From Acidocella sp. KAb 2-4 (lineage in GTDB: Bacteria; Pseudomonadota; Alphaproteobacteria; Acetobacterales; Acetobacteraceae): 64,000 nucleotides of DNA. Within the stretch, counting starts at the first letter, position 1; the number at the start of each line of letters is the position of its first letter. Under the pieces are notes generated by a model, which was not told where the DNA came from, ran no database searches, and was given only the letters and a program-made list of their open reading frames with translations. Both the position numbers and the translations under genes were made by a program. Below, piece by piece: positions 19,575 through 28,670 of this stretch. The stretch is taken from assembly GCF_020567705.1 (NCBI RefSeq), contig NZ_JAJDJU010000011.1, positions 42,146-106,145 of the forward strand, in the 5' to 3' direction.

Positions 19575-21131
19575 GTGTCTGACATCGTCAAAATCCGCAC
19601 CGCCCTGATCTCCGTTTCCGACAAGACCGGCCTCATCGAGTTTGGCCGCGCGCTGGAGGCGCATGGGGTGAAGATCCTCTCCACCGGCGGCTCGGCCAAG
19701 GCGCTGCGCGAGGCGGGCGTGCCGGTGATGGAAGTCTCCGAGCATACCGGCTTCCCCGAGATCCTGGAGGGGCGGGTGAAGACGCTGGTGCCGCAGGTGC
19801 ATGGCGGCATTCTGGGCAAGCGCAACGACCCGGCGCATGTGGCGCAGATGGCCGAGCATAACATCGCCCCGATCGACCTGGTGGCGGTGAACCTATACCC
19901 CTTCGAGGCGACGGTGGCGCGCGGCGCGGCGTTTGAGGATTGCATCGAGAATATCGATATTGGCGGCCCGGCGATGATCCGCTCCGCCGCCAAAAACCAT
20001 GACAGCGTGACGGTGCTGACCGAGCCGCAGCATTACGCCCAGGTGCTGGAGGAGCTGGCGGCCCATGGCGGCACCACGCTCGCCACCCGCCGCGGCCTCG
20101 CCGCCGCCGCCTATGCCCGCACCGCCGCCTATGATGGCGCCATCTCGGCCTGGTTCGCCAAGCAAAACGGCGTGGAATACCCGGACAAATTCTCCTTCTC
20201 CGGCACCAAGAAGCAGGATCTGCGCTACGGCGAAAACCCGCATCAAAGCGCGGCGTTCTATACCTCCAGCCCGGCGCGGTTCGGCGTGGCCACCGCCACC
20301 CAGCACCAGGGCAAGGAACTCTCCTACAATAATTACAACGACACCGACGCCGCCTTTGAGTGCGTGGCCGAGTTCGACGCCCCGACCGTGGTGATCGTGA
20401 AGCACGCCAACCCCTGCGGCGTGGCCAGCGCCGCCAGCACCGCCGCAGCCTGGGATGCCGCCCTGGCCTGCGACCCGGTCTCCGCCTTTGGCGGCATCGT
20501 GGCGCTGAACCGCACGCTGGATGAGGAGACGGCCACCAAGATCGCCAGCATCTTCACCGAGGTGATCATCGCGCCCGAGGCCACCGACGCCGCCAAGGCG
20601 CTGCTGGGCGCCAAGAAGAATCTGCGCCTGCTCACCACGGGCGGCCTGCCCTCGGCCACCGAGGCGGGGATCACCTTCAAGTCGCTGGCTGGGGGCTTCC
20701 TGCTACAAACCCGCGATGCCGGGCGCATCACCGCCGAGCAGCTCAAGGTCGTCACCCGCCGCGCCCCGACGGCTGCGGAGATCGAGGACATGCTGTTCGC
20801 CTTCCGCGTCGGCAAGCATGTGAAGTCCAACGCCATCGTGTACGCCAAGAACCAGGCGACGCTGGGGGTTGGCGCCGGGCAGATGAACCGCGTCGACTCG
20901 GCGCGCATCGCCGCCTGGCGCGGCAAGGCGGCGAATCTCGACTTCACCGGCTGCGCCGTGGCTTCCGACGCGTTCTTCCCCTTCGCCGACGGGCTGGAGG
21001 CGGCGATCGCGGCCGGGGCGAGCTGCGTGATCCAGCCGGGCGGCTCGATCCGCGACCAGGAGGTGATCGACGCCGCCGACAAGGCCGGGATCGCCATGGT
21101 GTTCACCAATATGCGCCATTTCCGCCACTAA
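19575..21131 (+). CDS. purH: bifunctional AICAR transformylase / IMP cyclohydrolase
   Basis: A 518-residue enzyme for the last two steps of IMP synthesis. The N-terminal domain (about 1-200) is the MGS-like IMP cyclohydrolase ([26 protein letters not shown]). The C-terminal part is the transformylase with KHANPCGVA and [10 protein letters not shown]. Start is a GTG at 19575 with GGAG 9 bases upstream; this gives the standard [19 protein letters not shown] beginning. It is preceded by a ZTP riboswitch that senses one of its substrates. Confidence 0.97.
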   Translation: MSDIVKIRTALISVSDKTGLIEFGRALEAHGVKILSTGGSAKALREAGVPVMEVSEHTGFPEILEGRVKTLVPQVHGGILGKRNDPAHVAQMAEHNIAPIDLVAVNLYPFEATVARGAAFEDCIENIDIGGPAMIRSAAKNHDSVTVLTEPQHYAQVLEELAAHGGTTLATRRGLAAAAYARTAAYDGAISAWFAKQNGVEYPDKFSFSGTKKQDLRYGENPHQSAAFYTSSPARFGVATATQHQGKELSYNNYNDTDAAFECVAEFDAPTVVIVKHANPCGVASAASTAAAWDAALACDPVSAFGGIVALNRTLDEETATKIASIFTEVIIAPEATDAAKALLGAKKNLRLLTTGGLPSATEAGITFKSLAGGFLLQTRDAGRITAEQLKVVTRRAPTAAEIEDMLFAFRVGKHVKSNAIVYAKNQATLGVGAGQMNRVDSARIAAWRGKAANLDFTGCAVASDAFFPFADGLEAAIAAGASCVIQPGGSIRDQEVIDAADKAGIAMVFTNMRHFRH

Positions 21132-21155
21132 GCGCGCCGTGATAGGATACGCAGG

Positions 21156-21581
21156 ATGAACCCGCCCTTTACCTTGCCGGATTGGCTGCCAAGCTGGGCG
21201 CTGCTGCTGCTCGCCCTGCCGGCGCTGCTCTGGGCACTGGCCTTCCTGCTGATGCCGTTCAGCGTGTTCGGGCTGAAATCGCGGCTGGAGGCGCTGGAGG
21301 CGCAGGTCGACACACTGCAAGACGATATCCGTATGCTTGGCATGCGGATGTCCGGCGCCCTGCCCCCGGCCGCGCGCAACCTGGAACCGTATGAGGACGT
21401 GCCGGATTTCGGGCGGCTGAAGCGCGGGCGCCCGGCCGCGCCACCACCGCCGGAGCCTGAGGAACCCGCGCCGCGCCGCGCGCCGATCCCCACCCCGCAA
21501 GCCTTCCGCGAGCGGCTGACGCCAACGCCGCAGCCGCAGCACCAGCCGCGCCCGCGCCGGACCGAGCCGCGGCTCGACTGA
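21156..21581 (+). CDS. small membrane-anchored protein with coiled coil and proline-rich tail
   Basis: A 141-residue protein of unknown function. One strong membrane segment (about residues 14-36) is followed by a short coiled coil (LKSRLEALEAQVDTLQDDIRML) and a Pro/Arg/Glu-rich tail that is probably disordered. The topology suggests an inner-membrane anchor with a cytoplasmic tail. It begins 24 bases after purH and ends just before the SDR gene, so it is likely cotranscribed. I do not recognise a family. Confidence 0.7.
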   Translation: MNPPFTLPDWLPSWALLLLALPALLWALAFLLMPFSVFGLKSRLEALEAQVDTLQDDIRMLGMRMSGALPPAARNLEPYEDVPDFGRLKRGRPAAPPPPEPEEPAPRRAPIPTPQAFRERLTPTPQPQHQPRPRRTEPRLD

Positions 21582-21585
21582 GCGC

Positions 21586-22503
21586 ATGCGCGTTCTCGTC
21601 ACCGGGGCGGCGGGCTATGCCGGCAGCGGCATCGCCCGGCATCTGGTGGCGCGGGGGCATGAGGTTTGGGGCGGGCTGCGCCGCCCCGCCACGCTGCCTG
21701 ACGGCGTAACCCCCTGGCTAACCGGCGACCTCGCCGCGCAGGCCCCCAACCTCGCGGGCATGGACGCCGTGGTGCATGCCGCCGGGCTGGCACATGCCCG
21801 CCACGCCACGGCGGCGGCGTTTTTCCGCAACAATGTGCTGGCCGCCGAGACATTGGCGAAAGCGGCTCTCGCCGCCGGCGTGCCGCGCTTCGTGCTGATC
21901 TCCAGCATCGGCGTGCTCGGACGGGCGCTGCCGGGCCTTGCCGACGACGCCACACCCCCCGCCCCAGCCGAGCCTTACGCCGAGAGCAAGCTCGCGGCGG
22001 AGGCGCGGCTGCGCGCGATTCTAGGGGAGCGGCTCAGCATCCTGCGCCCGGCGGCAATCATCGGTCCCGGCTGCCCGGGGAATATTAAGCTGCTGCTGCG
22101 CCTGTTGCGCCTCGGGGCGCCGCTGCCCTTCCGCTCCATCAACAACGCCCGCAGCTTCATCGCCCGCGACGATCTGGCCCGGCTGGTGGAGCTGGTGCTG
22201 CTTGCCAACACCCCGCCCGCCCTGGCCCTGGCCGCGCATCCGCAGGCGATCTCCACCCCCGCGCTGATCCGCGCCCTGGCGGAAGGATTGGGCCGGCCCG
22301 CCCGCCTGTTCCCCTTTCCGCCGGCGCTGCTGGAACTGGCGGCGCGGCTGTTCGGGCGCGGCGCGATGTGGGAGTCGCTGGCCGGAAACTTCCGCGTGGT
22401 GCCGCGCGCGGCGCTGGAACTTGGCTGGAACCCGGCGAAATCCCTGGCGGAAACGCTGCGCGCCACCGCACGGTATGATATTACCACACACAAAACCCCT
22501 TGA
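21586..22503 (+). CDS. NAD-dependent epimerase/dehydratase (extended SDR)
   Basis: A 305-residue protein with Rossmann motif TGAAGYAG, catalytic Ser in LISSIGVLG and Tyr/Lys in YAESK. The C-terminal part (RSINNARSFIARDDLARLV) resembles hexosulose reductases and epimerases of O-antigen pathways (WbpV/WbpK-like), so a nucleotide-sugar substrate is likely. The precise reaction cannot be told. The ATG is two bases beyond the TGA of the previous gene. Its stop lies inside the -35 box of the candidate rplM promoter. Confidence 0.8.
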   Translation: MRVLVTGAAGYAGSGIARHLVARGHEVWGGLRRPATLPDGVTPWLTGDLAAQAPNLAGMDAVVHAAGLAHARHATAAAFFRNNVLAAETLAKAALAAGVPRFVLISSIGVLGRALPGLADDATPPAPAEPYAESKLAAEARLRAILGERLSILRPAAIIGPGCPGNIKLLLRLLRLGAPLPFRSINNARSFIARDDLARLVELVLLANTPPALALAAHPQAISTPALIRALAEGLGRPARLFPFPPALLELAARLFGRGAMWESLAGNFRVVPRAALELGWNPAKSLAETLRATARYDITTHKTP

Positions 22504-22528
22504 CGTTCCGGGCGCAAATCCGCATAAG
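22500..22528 (+). promoter_or_regulatory. candidate sigma-70 promoter for rplM-rpsI
   Basis: TTGACG (22500-22505) and CATAAG (22523-22528) are separated by exactly 17 bases, with a start expected near 22535 and a short leader before the rplM ATG at 22559. The -35 overlaps the stop codon of the upstream SDR gene. Confidence 0.6.
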
Positions 22529-22558
22529 CCCGCCCACTGAGTTATTTGGGTGCAATTT

Positions 22559-23023
22559 ATGAAAACCACGCTTTCCATCAAACCGGCGGACGTGAAGAAG
22601 GACTGGGTCCTGATCGACGCCGAAGGCCTGATCCTGGGCCGCCTGGCCGCCATCGTGGCGACCCGCCTGCGCGGCAAGCACAAGCCCACCTTCACCCCGC
22701 ATGTCGATTGCGGCGACAACATCATCATCGTCAACGCCGACAAGGTGAAGCTGACCGGCAAGAAGATGCAGGACAGCGTCTTCTATTACCACACCGGCTA
22801 TGCCGGCGGCATCAAGGGCCGTTCCATCAAGGAGCGCCTGGAAGGCAAGAACCCGCAGACCGTGGTGGAGAAGGCCATTGAGCGCATGATCACGCGCGGC
22901 CCGCTGCAGCGCCAGCAGATGAAGAACCTGCATGTCTATGCCGGGCCTGAGCACCCGCACGCCGCGCAGCAGCCGAAGGCGCTGGATGTCGCCGCGCTGA
23001 ACCCGAAGAACAAGAGGGCCTAA
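22559..23023 (+). CDS. rplM: 50S ribosomal protein L13
   Basis: A 154-residue ribosomal protein of normal length. The hallmark segments are [48 protein letters not shown] and the C-terminal [17 protein letters not shown] use the ATG at 22559 ([12 protein letters not shown]); an in-frame GTG at 22550 would add three residues. It is followed three bases later by rpsI, the universal L13-S9 pair. Confidence 0.98.
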   Translation: MKTTLSIKPADVKKDWVLIDAEGLILGRLAAIVATRLRGKHKPTFTPHVDCGDNIIIVNADKVKLTGKKMQDSVFYYHTGYAGGIKGRSIKERLEGKNPQTVVEKAIERMITRGPLQRQQMKNLHVYAGPEHPHAAQQPKALDVAALNPKNKRA

Positions 23024-23026
23024 TTC

Positions 23027-23512
23027 ATGTCCGAGACCACTAATGCTTTTGCCGGTCTGAAGGACCTGACCGCCGGTACCGCTGCCCCGGAAGCCGCCGC
23101 CAAGCGTGAGCCCAAGCGCGACGCGCTCGGCCGCTCCTACGCCACCGGCCGCCGCAAGAACGCCATCGCCCGCGTGTGGGTGAAGCCGGGCAAGGGCGAG
23201 ATCACCATCAACGGCAAGAAGGCTCCGGTCTACTTCGCCCGCCCGGTGCTGCGCATGCTGATCACTCAGCCCTTCCTGGTGGCTGACCGCTACAACCAGT
23301 TCGACGTGTACTGCACCGTCACCGGTGGCGGCCTCTCCGGCCAGGCCGGCGCCGTGCGCCACGGCATCTCCCGCGCGCTGCAGCTCTACGAACCGGAGCT
23401 GCGCCCGATCCTGAAGGCCGCCGGGTTCCTCACCCGCGACCCGCGTATGGTCGAGCGTAAGAAGTACGGCAAGCCGAAGGCCCGCCGCTCCTTCCAGTTC
23501 TCCAAGCGCTAA
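23027..23512 (+). CDS. rpsI: 30S ribosomal protein S9
   Basis: A 161-residue S9 with the core [26 protein letters not shown] and the basic C-terminus ending SKR, whose tail reaches the P-site tRNA. An acidic/alanine-rich N-terminal extension of about 35 residues precedes the core; such extensions are usual in alphaproteobacteria. Terminated by a strong hairpin 13 bases after the stop. Confidence 0.98.
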   Translation: MSETTNAFAGLKDLTAGTAAPEAAAKREPKRDALGRSYATGRRKNAIARVWVKPGKGEITINGKKAPVYFARPVLRMLITQPFLVADRYNQFDVYCTVTGGGLSGQAGAVRHGISRALQLYEPELRPILKAAGFLTRDPRMVERKKYGKPKARRSFQFSKR

Positions 23513-23524
23513 GCTTACGGAAAA

Positions 23525-23548
23525 CCCCGGCGAAAGCCGGGGTTTTTT
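23525..23548 (+). terminator. intrinsic terminator after rpsI
   Basis: CCCCGGC, a GAAA tetraloop and GCCGGGG (23525-23542) are followed by TTTTTT. Upstream A residues extend the stem. A textbook rho-independent terminator for rplM-rpsI. Confidence 0.95.
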
Positions 23549-23608
23549 ATTGGTCCTCGCCACCTCGGCTACTGTACAAATCGGAAGTGCAATGGGAAAC
23601 GAGGCGGC

Positions 23609-24841
23609 ATGAAGAAATACGGGAGCCTGGCGAAGCAACTATTTCTTAGCCTTTGGGTGAGCGGCGCAGTGCTGCTCTACGTGCTTTTCGCCGCGATATC
23701 CTGGATGAATTACACTGGTCGGTTGGCCAGCAATCCCTCGCGGATCTGGGATCAACACCACCTACTGCCCGAAGCCTTCTTCGCCATGTTCTGGTTCTCC
23801 GGCAACGCAGCGCTGCACCATGCTGCAGCCGCTCTTGGCATCGCTGGGCCGCCATCGCCTTGGCTGACGCACACGCTGCACATGCCAATCTCCAGCCAGA
23901 CTCCGTTTTTCCACCTCACTTGGCTCTATCCGCCAACAATGGGTCTGCTCGCCCTGTCTTACGCCGCCCTGCCATTGCCCATTAGCTTTTGGGTCTGGCG
24001 GGCGCTGTATTTTGCCATCTCCGCCACATTGCTCCGTCGTGCGGGCTTAGCTTGGCCAGCCATTATCTTGGGCTTGGCGGGCCCCGCCGCGATGATCGAT
24101 CTCGTCGAAGGAGAGAATGGAACCCTCACCGGAGGCTTGATCGCGAGCGCTTTGCTTCTGGCGGATAAAGCCCCGAAAGCGGCCGGGTTGGTAACCGCCA
24201 TGCTGAGCATCAAGCCACAAATCGGCATCTCCATGATTTTCGCGTTGGTCCAGCCACGCGCCCGAGTAATGCTGATAACCGCCGCCGCCGGCTTCGGCGC
24301 TTTGGCTCTAGCGACCCTGCCACTATTCGGTCTGCATGGATGGATTTGGTTCCTGAGCCATAGCCCGCAAAATTCATCGAGCCTTGTGGCCTCTCCGTTC
24401 GGACGAATCTTCCCGGAAGCCGGCAGCACAACATTCTATATGGCCCGCAGCTTCGGTGCAGGCGTGCGAATGGCCAGCGCCCTTCAGGCCATCAGCTCGC
24501 TCTGCGCCAGCTTGGCGCTGTGGCAGCTTTGGCGGGTGCCCGGCCGACCCGAAATTCCACGCATGGCAGTCACCCTGGCGCTCACCGTCCTGCTTGTACC
24601 CTATGGGTATCTTTATGACCTGGTTGGTTTCTCCGTAGGGATGGCCGCGCTTTGTCTGACCGCGTCTCCGAGCCGCCAACCGCTTTATGCGATGCTGTGG
24701 CTTTTTGCCGGCCATTCCGCAACCGTCGCTGGCCTGACCCAGCATATCTTCATGCCCGTGGCCGCCGTTTTGGGCGCCATCATTGGGTGGCAGGAACTAA
24801 CAGCGCCTCATACTCCGCCACATGCTCATAATCCGGCATGA
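23609..24841 (+). CDS. membrane glycosyltransferase, GT87/DUF2029-like
   Basis: A 410-residue polytopic membrane protein with about 10 hydrophobic helices. The arrangement, with an early acidic/aromatic periplasmic loop, the AMIDLVEGENGTLTGGLIASALLLA block and MLSIKPQIGISM, resembles GT87 (DUF2029) polyprenyl-phosphate-dependent mannosyltransferases. The DNA is visibly less GC-biased at third positions than flanking genes, suggesting acquisition or relaxed selection. Its last 62 bases overlap the 3' end of hpnK on the other strand. Substrate is unknown. Confidence 0.75.
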   Translation: MKKYGSLAKQLFLSLWVSGAVLLYVLFAAISWMNYTGRLASNPSRIWDQHHLLPEAFFAMFWFSGNAALHHAAAALGIAGPPSPWLTHTLHMPISSQTPFFHLTWLYPPTMGLLALSYAALPLPISFWVWRALYFAISATLLRRAGLAWPAIILGLAGPAAMIDLVEGENGTLTGGLIASALLLADKAPKAAGLVTAMLSIKPQIGISMIFALVQPRARVMLITAAAGFGALALATLPLFGLHGWIWFLSHSPQNSSSLVASPFGRIFPEAGSTTFYMARSFGAGVRMASALQAISSLCASLALWQLWRVPGRPEIPRMAVTLALTVLLVPYGYLYDLVGFSVGMAALCLTASPSRQPLYAMLWLFAGHSATVAGLTQHIFMPVAAVLGAIIGWQELTAPHTPPHAHNPA

Positions 24842-25571
24842 GGCGGGTCAGTGTTTCATCCCGCGCGGTGGCGGGGTGGGTGTAGATTTCCGTGCGTCCT
24901 GGCGGCAGCGCCGCTAGTAACCGCTCCACCCGCGCGCGCGTCATGTGCCCTGACCATTTGATCCCGAAGACCTGATCCGGCACCTCCAGCCCCCGCGCTT
25001 GCCAGCGCAGCAGCTTGGTCCAGGCGTAGAGCACGCGGTCGGCCAGCCTCACGGTCTCGCCCAGCGCCGCCATCACAGCGGGCGGCTCGGCGGGCACGCG
25101 CAGGCGTTTCAGGCCGTATTTGCGTCCCACCGCGATCATCATGCCGGCAATGGTAGGGTGCAGCAGGAAATGCTTATGCGCGTCGGCATGGTGCAGATCC
25201 AGCCCTGTCGCGGCAAAGGCGGCGAACTGCGCCTCGATCTCGGCGCGCAGCTGGCGGCGGGCGGCGGGCGAGAAAAAATAGCGCACGCCCAGGGCCGCCT
25301 GGTTGGTGGAGAAGCGCCCATCCGGCCCGGTGATGTCAGGCAGTTTCGCGTGCCCCAGCAGCGAATCGCCGTCCACCAGCACCAGATGCAGCCCCACCCT
25401 CAGCCCCGGCAGCGCACGGGCCCGGCGCACGGCGTCGGCCGCAGCAGGCGCGGCCACCATCAGTGAGGCCTGGGTCAGCCGCCCATTGCGGTGGGCCAGC
25501 TCCACCGCCTCGTTCACACGCTCCGTCAGCCCGAAATCATCGGCGGAGAAAACGACCTCGTTAACTGTCAC
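24780..25571 (-). CDS. hpnK: hopanoid biosynthesis-associated protein HpnK (YdjC/ChbG-like)
   Basis: A 263-residue protein of the YdjC/ChbG carbohydrate deacetylase fold. The metal-binding motif ADDFG occurs at residues 10-14, and the later histidines are in LHHADAHKHFLLHP. Alphaproteobacterial members in hopanoid-producing bacteria are called HpnK and are thought to deacetylate the glucosaminyl hopanoid head group. I choose the GTG at 25569-25571 because it puts the metal motif near the N-terminus, as in the family; it overlaps the end of the DUF1178 gene by 11 bases. hpnI and hpnJ are not adjacent. Confidence 0.82.
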   Translation of the reverse strand: MTVNEVVFSADDFGLTERVNEAVELAHRNGRLTQASLMVAAPAAADAVRRARALPGLRVGLHLVLVDGDSLLGHAKLPDITGPDGRFSTNQAALGVRYFFSPAARRQLRAEIEAQFAAFAATGLDLHHADAHKHFLLHPTIAGMMIAVGRKYGLKRLRVPAEPPAVMAALGETVRLADRVLYAWTKLLRWQARGLEVPDQVFGIKWSGHMTRARVERLLAALPPGRTEIYTHPATARDETLTRLMPDYEHVAEYEALLVPATQ

Positions 25572-26013
25572 TGCGCGGCACCCAGGGGATGCGCGCAAAG
25601 GCGATGCCATCCTCGGCCAGGGCTTCGGCTTCCTCGTCGGTGCTTTCGCCATAAATGCCGCGCGCTTCGGTCTCGCCGTTATGGATGCGCCGCGCCTCCT
25701 CGGCAAAATCCGTGCCGACATAATCGCAATGCTTCTCGACTTCTTCACGCAGCTTGTGCAGCGCGACGCGCACCGAGTCGGGGATCAGCCCGCCCGCCGC
25801 CGGTGAGACCACCGGCTCCGGCGGCAGCACGTCCGGCTCGGGGCGGCTCTTGCGTGGAATCCCCGGTGTCATCAGCGCCCGCCCGACCTCGGCGCTGCCG
25901 CAATGCGGGCAGACGACCAGGCCGGCCTCGATCTGGTTGTCGAACCCGGCGCTGTCTTTGAACCAGCCGTCGAATTCGTGCCCAGCGGCGCAGCGGAGCT
26001 GGTAGTGGATCAT
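25561..26013 (-). CDS. DUF1178 family protein
   Basis: A 150-residue protein. The N-terminus (MIHYQLRCAAGHEFDGWFKD...VVCPHCGS) forms a small zinc-ribbon-like motif with CxxC. The C-terminus contains the RRIHNGETEARGIYGE segment typical of DUF1178. Function is not known. Its ATG at 26011-26013 overlaps the grx stop, and its end overlaps hpnK, so grx-DUF1178-hpnK are translationally linked. Confidence 0.88.
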   Translation of the reverse strand: MIHYQLRCAAGHEFDGWFKDSAGFDNQIEAGLVVCPHCGSAEVGRALMTPGIPRKSRPEPDVLPPEPVVSPAAGGLIPDSVRVALHKLREEVEKHCDYVGTDFAEEARRIHNGETEARGIYGESTDEEAEALAEDGIAFARIPWVPRSDS

Positions 26014-26267
26014 GACACCAGCAGCGGGTCCAGCTTGCCGGCCCGCTCCAGCGCCAGCAGATCGTCGCAGCCGCCGATATGCGCGCCATTGATGAAGATC
26101 TGTGGCACCGTGGTTCGCCCGCCGGAGCGGCGGATCGCTTCCTCGCGCTCGGGCGTGCCGCGCGGGGCATCGATCTCGCGCACGCTGGCGTGTTTCGCGC
26201 TCAACACCGCGAGGGCGCGGGCGCAATAGGGACAATAGGGCTGGGTGTAGATTTCGATTTCGGCCAT
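26010..26267 (-). CDS. grxC: glutaredoxin 3
   Basis: An 85-residue thioredoxin-fold oxidoreductase with the dithiol site C12-P-Y-C15, the cis-proline segment TTVPQIFING and the GGCDDL glutathione-binding end. It reduces protein disulfides and glutathione mixed disulfides. I start at the ATG 26265-26267, with an ACGGAA upstream; a TTG nine bases earlier is less likely. It lies 26 bases after comF. Confidence 0.95.
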   Translation of the reverse strand: MAEIEIYTQPYCPYCARALAVLSAKHASVREIDAPRGTPEREEAIRRSGGRTTVPQIFINGAHIGGCDDLLALERAGKLDPLLVS

Positions 26268-26293
26268 TTCCGTCAAATAGCCGAGGTCACGAA

Positions 26294-27028
26294 CTATGCA
26301 AGGCCCGCCTCGTCCAAACGCTGGTCAGCCACGCGCGCCGCAGTCAGCACATCGACCTGCTTCGCCCCCGCGTCGAGCAGCGCGCGCGCGCAGGCATCGG
26401 CGGTGGCGCCGGAGGTCATCACATCGTCGATCAGCACCACGCGCTTGCCAGCCAGCCCCGCTCCGGCGCGGACGGCGAAGGCGCCCGCCACCTCCTCGCG
26501 CCGCTGGGCTGCGCCCAGCCCTTCCAGTTGCTGCGTCGGCCGGGTGCGCTGCAGCGCGTCCACGCTTAATGGCCGGCCGGTGAGCCGCCCCAGGGCGATG
26601 GCCAGCAGCGCGGCTTGGTTGAAGCGGCGCTGGCGCAACCGCGCGGGGTGCAGCGGCACCGGCACCAGCAGATTCGCCGCCTGCAACATCGCCTCGCCGG
26701 GGCGGCGCATCAGCGTCGCCAGCCCGCTCACCGCCTCCGTATGGTCGGCGTATTTCAGCGGCAGGATCAGTTTCCGGGCGGTTTCATCGTAGCGCAGGGC
26801 GGCGCGCGCCTCGGTGAAGGCGGGCGGATTCGCCGCGCAATGCACGCATAAATCCGCCATGTCATAGGGCATTGGCACGCCGCAAACACGGCACATCGGG
26901 GCGGTCACGAAATTCGCCGCCTTGAAGCAGTTGAGGCAGAACTGCCCGTCTTTCTCCACGGGCGTCTCGCAGGCGAGACAGGAAGGCGGCAGCAGGCTAT
27001 CCAGAACCCAACGTAAGAGAGGTTTCAT
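26294..27028 (-). CDS. comF: ComF family phosphoribosyltransferase-like protein
   Basis: A 244-residue protein with four N-terminal zinc-type cysteine pairs (CLAC, CLNC, CRVC, CVHC) and a C-terminal PRTase-like domain with the PRPP loop VVLIDDVMTSGAT. ComF homologues take part in DNA uptake in some bacteria, but many act elsewhere; its role here is open. The ATG at 27026-27028 is immediately back to back with the TTG start of the methyltransferase on the other strand, so its promoter must lie inside that gene. Confidence 0.92.
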   Translation of the reverse strand: MKPLLRWVLDSLLPPSCLACETPVEKDGQFCLNCFKAANFVTAPMCRVCGVPMPYDMADLCVHCAANPPAFTEARAALRYDETARKLILPLKYADHTEAVSGLATLMRRPGEAMLQAANLLVPVPLHPARLRQRRFNQAALLAIALGRLTGRPLSVDALQRTRPTQQLEGLGAAQRREEVAGAFAVRAGAGLAGKRVVLIDDVMTSGATADACARALLDAGAKQVDVLTAARVADQRLDEAGLA

Positions 27029-27805
27029 TTGCAACCCATATTCGACTTCGAGGCCATGCGGATGCACCGCGCACGCGCCGCCGGGCGGATCGCCCCGCTG
27101 CTGCCGGTGCTGGAGGATCTGGGCGAGCGGCTGCTCGACCGGCTGGACGACACCAGCCGACGCTTCGCCACGGCGCTGGATTTCGGCGGGCGCGGCGCCA
27201 TCGCCCCGGCATTGGCCGCGCGCGGGATCGAGGTGGCTTCCGCCGATTTCGCCCCCGAGATGGCGGCGCGGGCGGGCGGGATGCCGCTGATGCTGGCCGG
27301 ACCGGATGATTTCGACCTGCCCGCCGAGGCGTATGATCTGGTGGTGGCGCATCTGGCGCTGCATTGGCTGGACGACCTGCCCGGCGCGCTCATCCAATTG
27401 AAGCGCGCGCTAAAGCCCGACGGGCTGCTGCTGGCCAGCATGCCGGTGCTAGGCACGCTGCAAACGCTGCGCGAGGCGCTGCTGGAGGCCGAGGAGGCAT
27501 TGACTGGCGGCGTCAGCCCGCGTGTCTCCCCCTTCCCCGAGTTGCGCGACTGTGCCGGGCTGCTGCAACGCGCCGGGTTCGCGCATCCGGTGGCGGATGC
27601 CGAGGAGATCGAGCTGCTATACGCCAACCCGCTCGACCTGCTGCACGAGCTGCGCAACGCCGGCGAGGCCAACGCGCTGCTGGCGCGCGCGCGGCGCTGC
27701 CCGCCACGGGCGCTGTTCCCGGCCGCGCTCGCCGCGCTGCCGGTGCAGGACGGGCGGACTAAAGCGGTGCTGCGCATGGCGATCCTGACCGGCTGGGCAT
27801 CATAA
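27029..27805 (+). CDS. class I SAM-dependent methyltransferase (NDUFAF5/BioC-like)
   Basis: A 258-residue protein with a Rossmann methyltransferase core (ALDFGGRGAIAPALAARG, YDLVVAHLALHWLDDLPGAL, ALKPDGLLLASM). The start MQPIFDFEAMRMHRARAAGR matches the alphaproteobacterial family related to mitochondrial NDUFAF5, a complex I assembly factor, and distantly to BioC. The TTG at 27029 is preceded by AGAGAGG six bases upstream, which supports it over the internal ATGs. It is divergent from comF with no spacer and converges on radC with a 6-base overlap. Confidence 0.82.
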   Translation: MQPIFDFEAMRMHRARAAGRIAPLLPVLEDLGERLLDRLDDTSRRFATALDFGGRGAIAPALAARGIEVASADFAPEMAARAGGMPLMLAGPDDFDLPAEAYDLVVAHLALHWLDDLPGALIQLKRALKPDGLLLASMPVLGTLQTLREALLEAEEALTGGVSPRVSPFPELRDCAGLLQRAGFAHPVADAEEIELLYANPLDLLHELRNAGEANALLARARRCPPRALFPAALAALPVQDGRTKAVLRMAILTGWAS

Positions 27806-28555
27806 ATACCCCGCCTTGCGGAAACTGAGCCACCGCCCATTGCCGACGATGATATGGTCATGCAGCACGATCGACAGCGCCGAGGCGGCCTGTTTGATCT
27901 CGCGGGTCATCATCACGTCGTCATCCGAGGGCGAGGGATCGCCGCTCGGGTGGTTATGCACCAGAATGATGGCGGTGGCGTGCAGCTCCAGCGCGCGCTT
28001 CACGAGCTCGCGCGGATAGACCGGGGTGTGGTTCACCGTGCCCTGGGCCTGCTGCTCATCGGCCAGCAGCCGGTTGCGGTTGTCGAGGAACAGGACGCGG
28101 AACTGCTCGACCTTTTCGCGCGCCAGCACCGCCTGCAGATATTCCATCAGCCGGTCCCAATTGCTCAGCACCGGGCGGTACAGCACCTCGGCCTTGGCCA
28201 GACGCTGGGCCGAAGCCTGCACGATCTTCAGCGCCGACACCCCGGCCTCGCCCAGCCCCTCCACCGTGAGCAGGTCAGCCACCGAGGCGGAGATGGCATT
28301 GGCGTAGGAGCCAAACCGGGCGAGCAGCGCGCGGGCGATGGGCTTGGTGTCCCGCCGGGGCAAGGCGAGAAACAGGACCATCTCAATCAGTTCGTGCTCA
28401 GCCACAGCCTCCGGCCCGCCGGCGAGAAACCGCGCGCGCAGCCGGGCGCGATGCCCCTCGACCCCCACCGCCGGCTTGCCGGGGCGGATTTCGGGCGACA
28501 ATGTCTCGAGTAGTGAGACATCGGCAAAACCGGGCGTTGCAAGTTTTTTCGCCAT
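27800..28555 (-). CDS. radC: RadC family JAB/MPN-domain protein
   Basis: A 251-residue protein with an N-terminal helix-hairpin-helix-like region (about 35-110) and a C-terminal JAMM domain whose metal motif is HNHPSGDPSPSDDD. RadC was once linked to DNA repair, but its real function is unsettled. I start at the ATG 28553-28555 (MAKKLATPGF). The 3' end overlaps the methyltransferase by six bases. The stretch from here to the pump gene stop at 28671 has no further gene. Confidence 0.94.
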   Translation of the reverse strand: MAKKLATPGFADVSLLETLSPEIRPGKPAVGVEGHRARLRARFLAGGPEAVAEHELIEMVLFLALPRRDTKPIARALLARFGSYANAISASVADLLTVEGLGEAGVSALKIVQASAQRLAKAEVLYRPVLSNWDRLMEYLQAVLAREKVEQFRVLFLDNRNRLLADEQQAQGTVNHTPVYPRELVKRALELHATAIILVHNHPSGDPSPSDDDVMMTREIKQAASALSIVLHDHIIVGNGRWLSFRKAGYL

Positions 28556-28670
28556 GACACGCCAAACGTGCCACGACTTCTGGTTTAAGGGAAGCTTAAT
28601 AGCACAATCATACCGCTGGGGCGTCAGGCCCAGGGGGGCAGACGTTACCAAACCGTGTCAGATCAATCCG

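Noticed and set aside
25572..25748. N-terminal extension of hpnK
   Set aside because: The extra residues are arginine/proline-rich and antisense-frame to the DUF1178 gene. The family starts a few residues before the ADDFG motif, which fits the GTG at 25571.
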